This document shows, piece by piece, positions 62,235 through 64,000 of a stretch of DNA of 64,000 bases. How positions within the stretch are numbered: position 1 is the first letter of the stretch; every line of letters begins with the position of its first letter. The DNA is taken from NCBI GenBank assembly GCA_910578035.1, contig CAJTOB010000006.1:1-64000 (forward strand). Reading direction: 5' to 3'. The position numbers and the translations under genes were made by a program. The notes under the pieces were generated by a model. That model saw nothing but the letters and a program-made list of their open reading frames with translations, ran no database searches and was not told the DNA's origin. Source of the DNA: an uncultured Muribaculaceae bacterium (GTDB lineage: Bacteria > Bacteroidota > Bacteroidia > Bacteroidales > Muribaculaceae).

Positions 62235-64000
62235 TTATTTTACAAGTACTTTGCGGCCGCCTATGATGTAGAGGCCGGCGGGGAGGGTCGATGCGCTTTC
62301 GCCGGGCTGGAGATTGCCAACGAATACGCCTGAGAGCTTGTAGACAGCGCGGACGCCGCTTTCGCTTGCCTCGATGTTGTCTATGCCGGAGGTGCCAGCC
62401 TTCACGATGTTGTATTTGCTCCAGTTTGCGTCGGCCATGAAGGAATCGTAGGCCGCTTCGGGAACGATGATTGTGAGGTCTTTGCCGCGGGCCGGAACAG
62501 AATTTACTTTGAACGCAGGCGCTTCGGTGCCTTCGAAGAGAGTCCAGTCTATGGTTTCGAGAGCGTTGCAGCGGTCGAAGGTGCCTCCCTGAGCGAACGA
62601 GAAGTTGCCGGGAAGAACGGCTTTGACGAGTGCGGCGTCGTTATAGAATGTATTCTTCGTGTTGTTGAGGCCAGTGCAGCCGCTGAGGTCTATCTCTGTG
62701 AGAGCTTCGCAGAGCTGGAAAGCTGTCTCGAACGAACGGAAGTTGGCGGCTTGCTCTGCAACGGGCATAACAACTGTCTCGAGAGCCTTGCAGGACTGGA
62801 AGATGCCTTTGGTGACACTGCCGAAGATGCCGGGGAAGGATGCGCTGAGGTTGGTGGCGATGGCTATTTCGGCTTCGCTCATGTCGACGAGACGGAGAAC
62901 GCCGTTGCCGCTTGTGCCGGTGTTGTTGCCGATGGCAGTTGAGAGAGCCTTGAAGCAGTCTGTATCCCAGTAGCCGGAGAGATAGAGCTTCACGGCGTCG
63001 GTAAGGTCAGAGGGTATGTTGGAGCCGCTGATGTGATATGTACCTTCTTCAACTTGTTCTACAGGTTTCAGATTTACATACTGCCATGTGGCCTGAGACT
63101 TGAACGAATCGTAGACAGATGCGGGCACCATGACGGTGATGAGCGCTTGCTGTTCTTCTGTGAGGTCCTGGAACACTTGGTCGGTTTCAGGTACTACTTG
63201 AGCTGTTTCGGCTGCAAAATTGCTCCAGTCGACCAGGCGCAGCGCCGAGCACGAGTTGAAGAGATACTTGCTTATCGTGAAATCAGCGGGGAGCAGTACG
63301 GTTGTCAGTTTAGCGCATTTGCCGAATGCGTCCTCGCTCTTGGTGACGGCATTCCATGCCGACATGTCTACCATTGATACAGATGTGTTGTAGAATGTGC
63401 TTGAGATATCGGTGGCATTAACAAGGCGAGAAACGTCGCATGAGGTAAGGTTAGCGCAGTTCCAGAAGCATTCGCTGAGGTCCACGATGTTGGCCACGCT
63501 TTCATTGTTGGGGAATTTTACAGATTCGAGAGCCTTGCACATTTTAAACACACCGGCGTTTTGCATTCCGGCAGATACATTCATAGAGGTATTGGGTTTG
63601 ATTGTTGCGGCCGACATGTCTACAGAAACCAGAGTAGTGTTGCCTACTGGAGGGAATCCCAAGTTGGCGCCGATGGCATTGCAAAGCTTGCTGAATTCGT
63701 TAGTGCCCCATTCTCCCGTGAGGGTGAGCTTGACTGCTGTTTTCAGCGACGAAGGTATATCGGTAGCGTCGATTACATACTCGCCTGGTTTGGGAGGAGT
63801 TGGCACGCCTACGGGGATGGGTGATGACTCGAATGTAGCATTGCTGTCGTCAACGTAGTTGCCCATTTCGCCCCATCGGTTGGTTCCCCAGCCGTATGCG
63901 GAGCCGTTTTTATCGAGAGCAATAGTGAAGCGTTGGCCGGATGAGATTGTAAGGGGCTCGAAGCCTTCGGGAAGCTCTACGCTTACGGGGGTATAGCTGA
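62235..64000 (-). CDS. RCC1-repeat plus LRR secreted protein, partial (5' end outside window)
   Basis: The reading frame is open from the stop at 62235 to the window edge at 64000, so the gene continues beyond it and the ATG at 63866 is not its true start. Upstream of that ATG the frame reads FTIALDKNGSAYGWGTN followed by RWGEMGN, the pattern of an RCC1 repeat. Residues after it form two BspA/LRR-like blocks, each introduced by a similar segment (YVIDATDIPSSLKTAVKL and YHISGSNIPSDLTDAVKL). The last 50 residues end LPAGLYIIGGRKVLVK, a T9SS-type C-terminal domain, so the protein is probably surface-displayed. The visible part is 588 codons. Confidence 0.82.
   Translation of the reverse strand, partial: SYTPVSVELPEGFEPLTISSGQRFTIALDKNGSAYGWGTNRWGEMGNYVDDSNATFESSPIPVGVPTPPKPGEYVIDATDIPSSLKTAVKLTLTGEWGTNEFSKLCNAIGANLGFPPVGNTTLVSVDMSAATIKPNTSMNVSAGMQNAGVFKMCKALESVKFPNNESVANIVDLSECFWNCANLTSCDVSRLVNATDISSTFYNTSVSMVDMSAWNAVTKSEDAFGKCAKLTTVLLPADFTISKYLFNSCSALRLVDWSNFAAETAQVVPETDQVFQDLTEEQQALITVMVPASVYDSFKSQATWQYVNLKPVEQVEEGTYHISGSNIPSDLTDAVKLYLSGYWDTDCFKALSTAIGNNTGTSGNGVLRLVDMSEAEIAIATNLSASFPGIFGSVTKGIFQSCKALETVVMPVAEQAANFRSFETAFQLCEALTEIDLSGCTGLNNTKNTFYNDAALVKAVLPGNFSFAQGGTFDRCNALETIDWTLFEGTEAPAFKVNSVPARGKDLTIIVPEAAYDSFMADANWSKYNIVKAGTSGIDNIEASESGVRAVYKLSGVFVGNLQPGESASTLPAGLYIIGGRKVLVK

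Noticed and set aside
63864..63866. ATG at 63866 as the start of the LRR protein
   Set aside because: The frame stays open to the window edge and encodes an RCC1 repeat upstream, with no signal peptide after this ATG.

Overview
This 64 kb window looks like a chromosomal segment of a gut Bacteroidales bacterium, and the Muribaculaceae is my best guess. That placement is an inference. It rests on: (i) repeated promoters of the Bacteroidetes type (TTTG, 20 nt, TAnnTTTG); (ii) secreted proteins ending in type IX secretion (T9SS) style C-terminal domains; (iii) lineage-typical families such as DUF3256, DUF4369, BspA-like leucine-rich repeats, GH92 and a Skp-like lipoprotein; (iv) G+C-rich genes separated by AT-rich gaps. 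I saw no tRNA, rRNA or CRISPR array.

Layout. 1-485: end of an IS630-family element cut by the window edge, with a probable -1 frameshift site. About 500-1205: a 0.7 kb gene-free, AT-rich region with four exact copies of TTATCAACA plus many one-mismatch copies, a candidate chromosomal replication origin. 1.2-10.6 kb: LRR surface protein, trmB, mrp, aroQ, glycosyltransferase, SDR epimerase, small membrane protein, O-methyltransferase, ClC channel and a second glycosyltransferase. 10.7-19.7 kb: parE, coaD, S41 protease, outer-membrane phospholipase A, a DUF4369 lipoprotein, comM, and a HUH (REP-associated) transposase-like protein with an extra C-terminal domain. 19.6-21.8 kb: mgtE and ksgA on the minus strand.

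21.9-29.3 kb is a compact mannose-scavenging operon on the minus strand: mannose-6-phosphate isomerase-like protein, ROK sugar kinase, GH92 alpha-mannosidase and MFS sugar permease, with a divergent AraC regulator. Together they could release mannose from glycans in the periplasm, import it, phosphorylate it and pass it to fructose-6-phosphate. Next come an MBL hydrolase and an RsmI-like methylase, then a tripartite RND efflux operon (31.2-36.8 kb) and a 2605-residue subtilisin-like secreted protease (36.8-44.6 kb) that shares a palindromic promoter element with tcdA.

45.6-64 kb is mostly housekeeping: a muramidase, pepD, a 56-residue membrane microprotein beside a Skp-like lipoprotein, a DUF2339 membrane protein, a GH2 glycosidase, xseB-xseA, DUF3256, a DEAD-box helicase, DUF2007, tyrS, cdd, a TPR protein and a MATE exporter. 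At the right edge is the C-terminal part of a secreted RCC1 plus LRR protein that runs out of the window.

The least explained features are the origin-like region, intergenic seven-base repeat arrays folded back on themselves, the HUH-plus-extra-domain protein next to comM, and the RCC1/LRR fusion. Several neighbouring genes overlap tail to tail, so the region is tightly packed.
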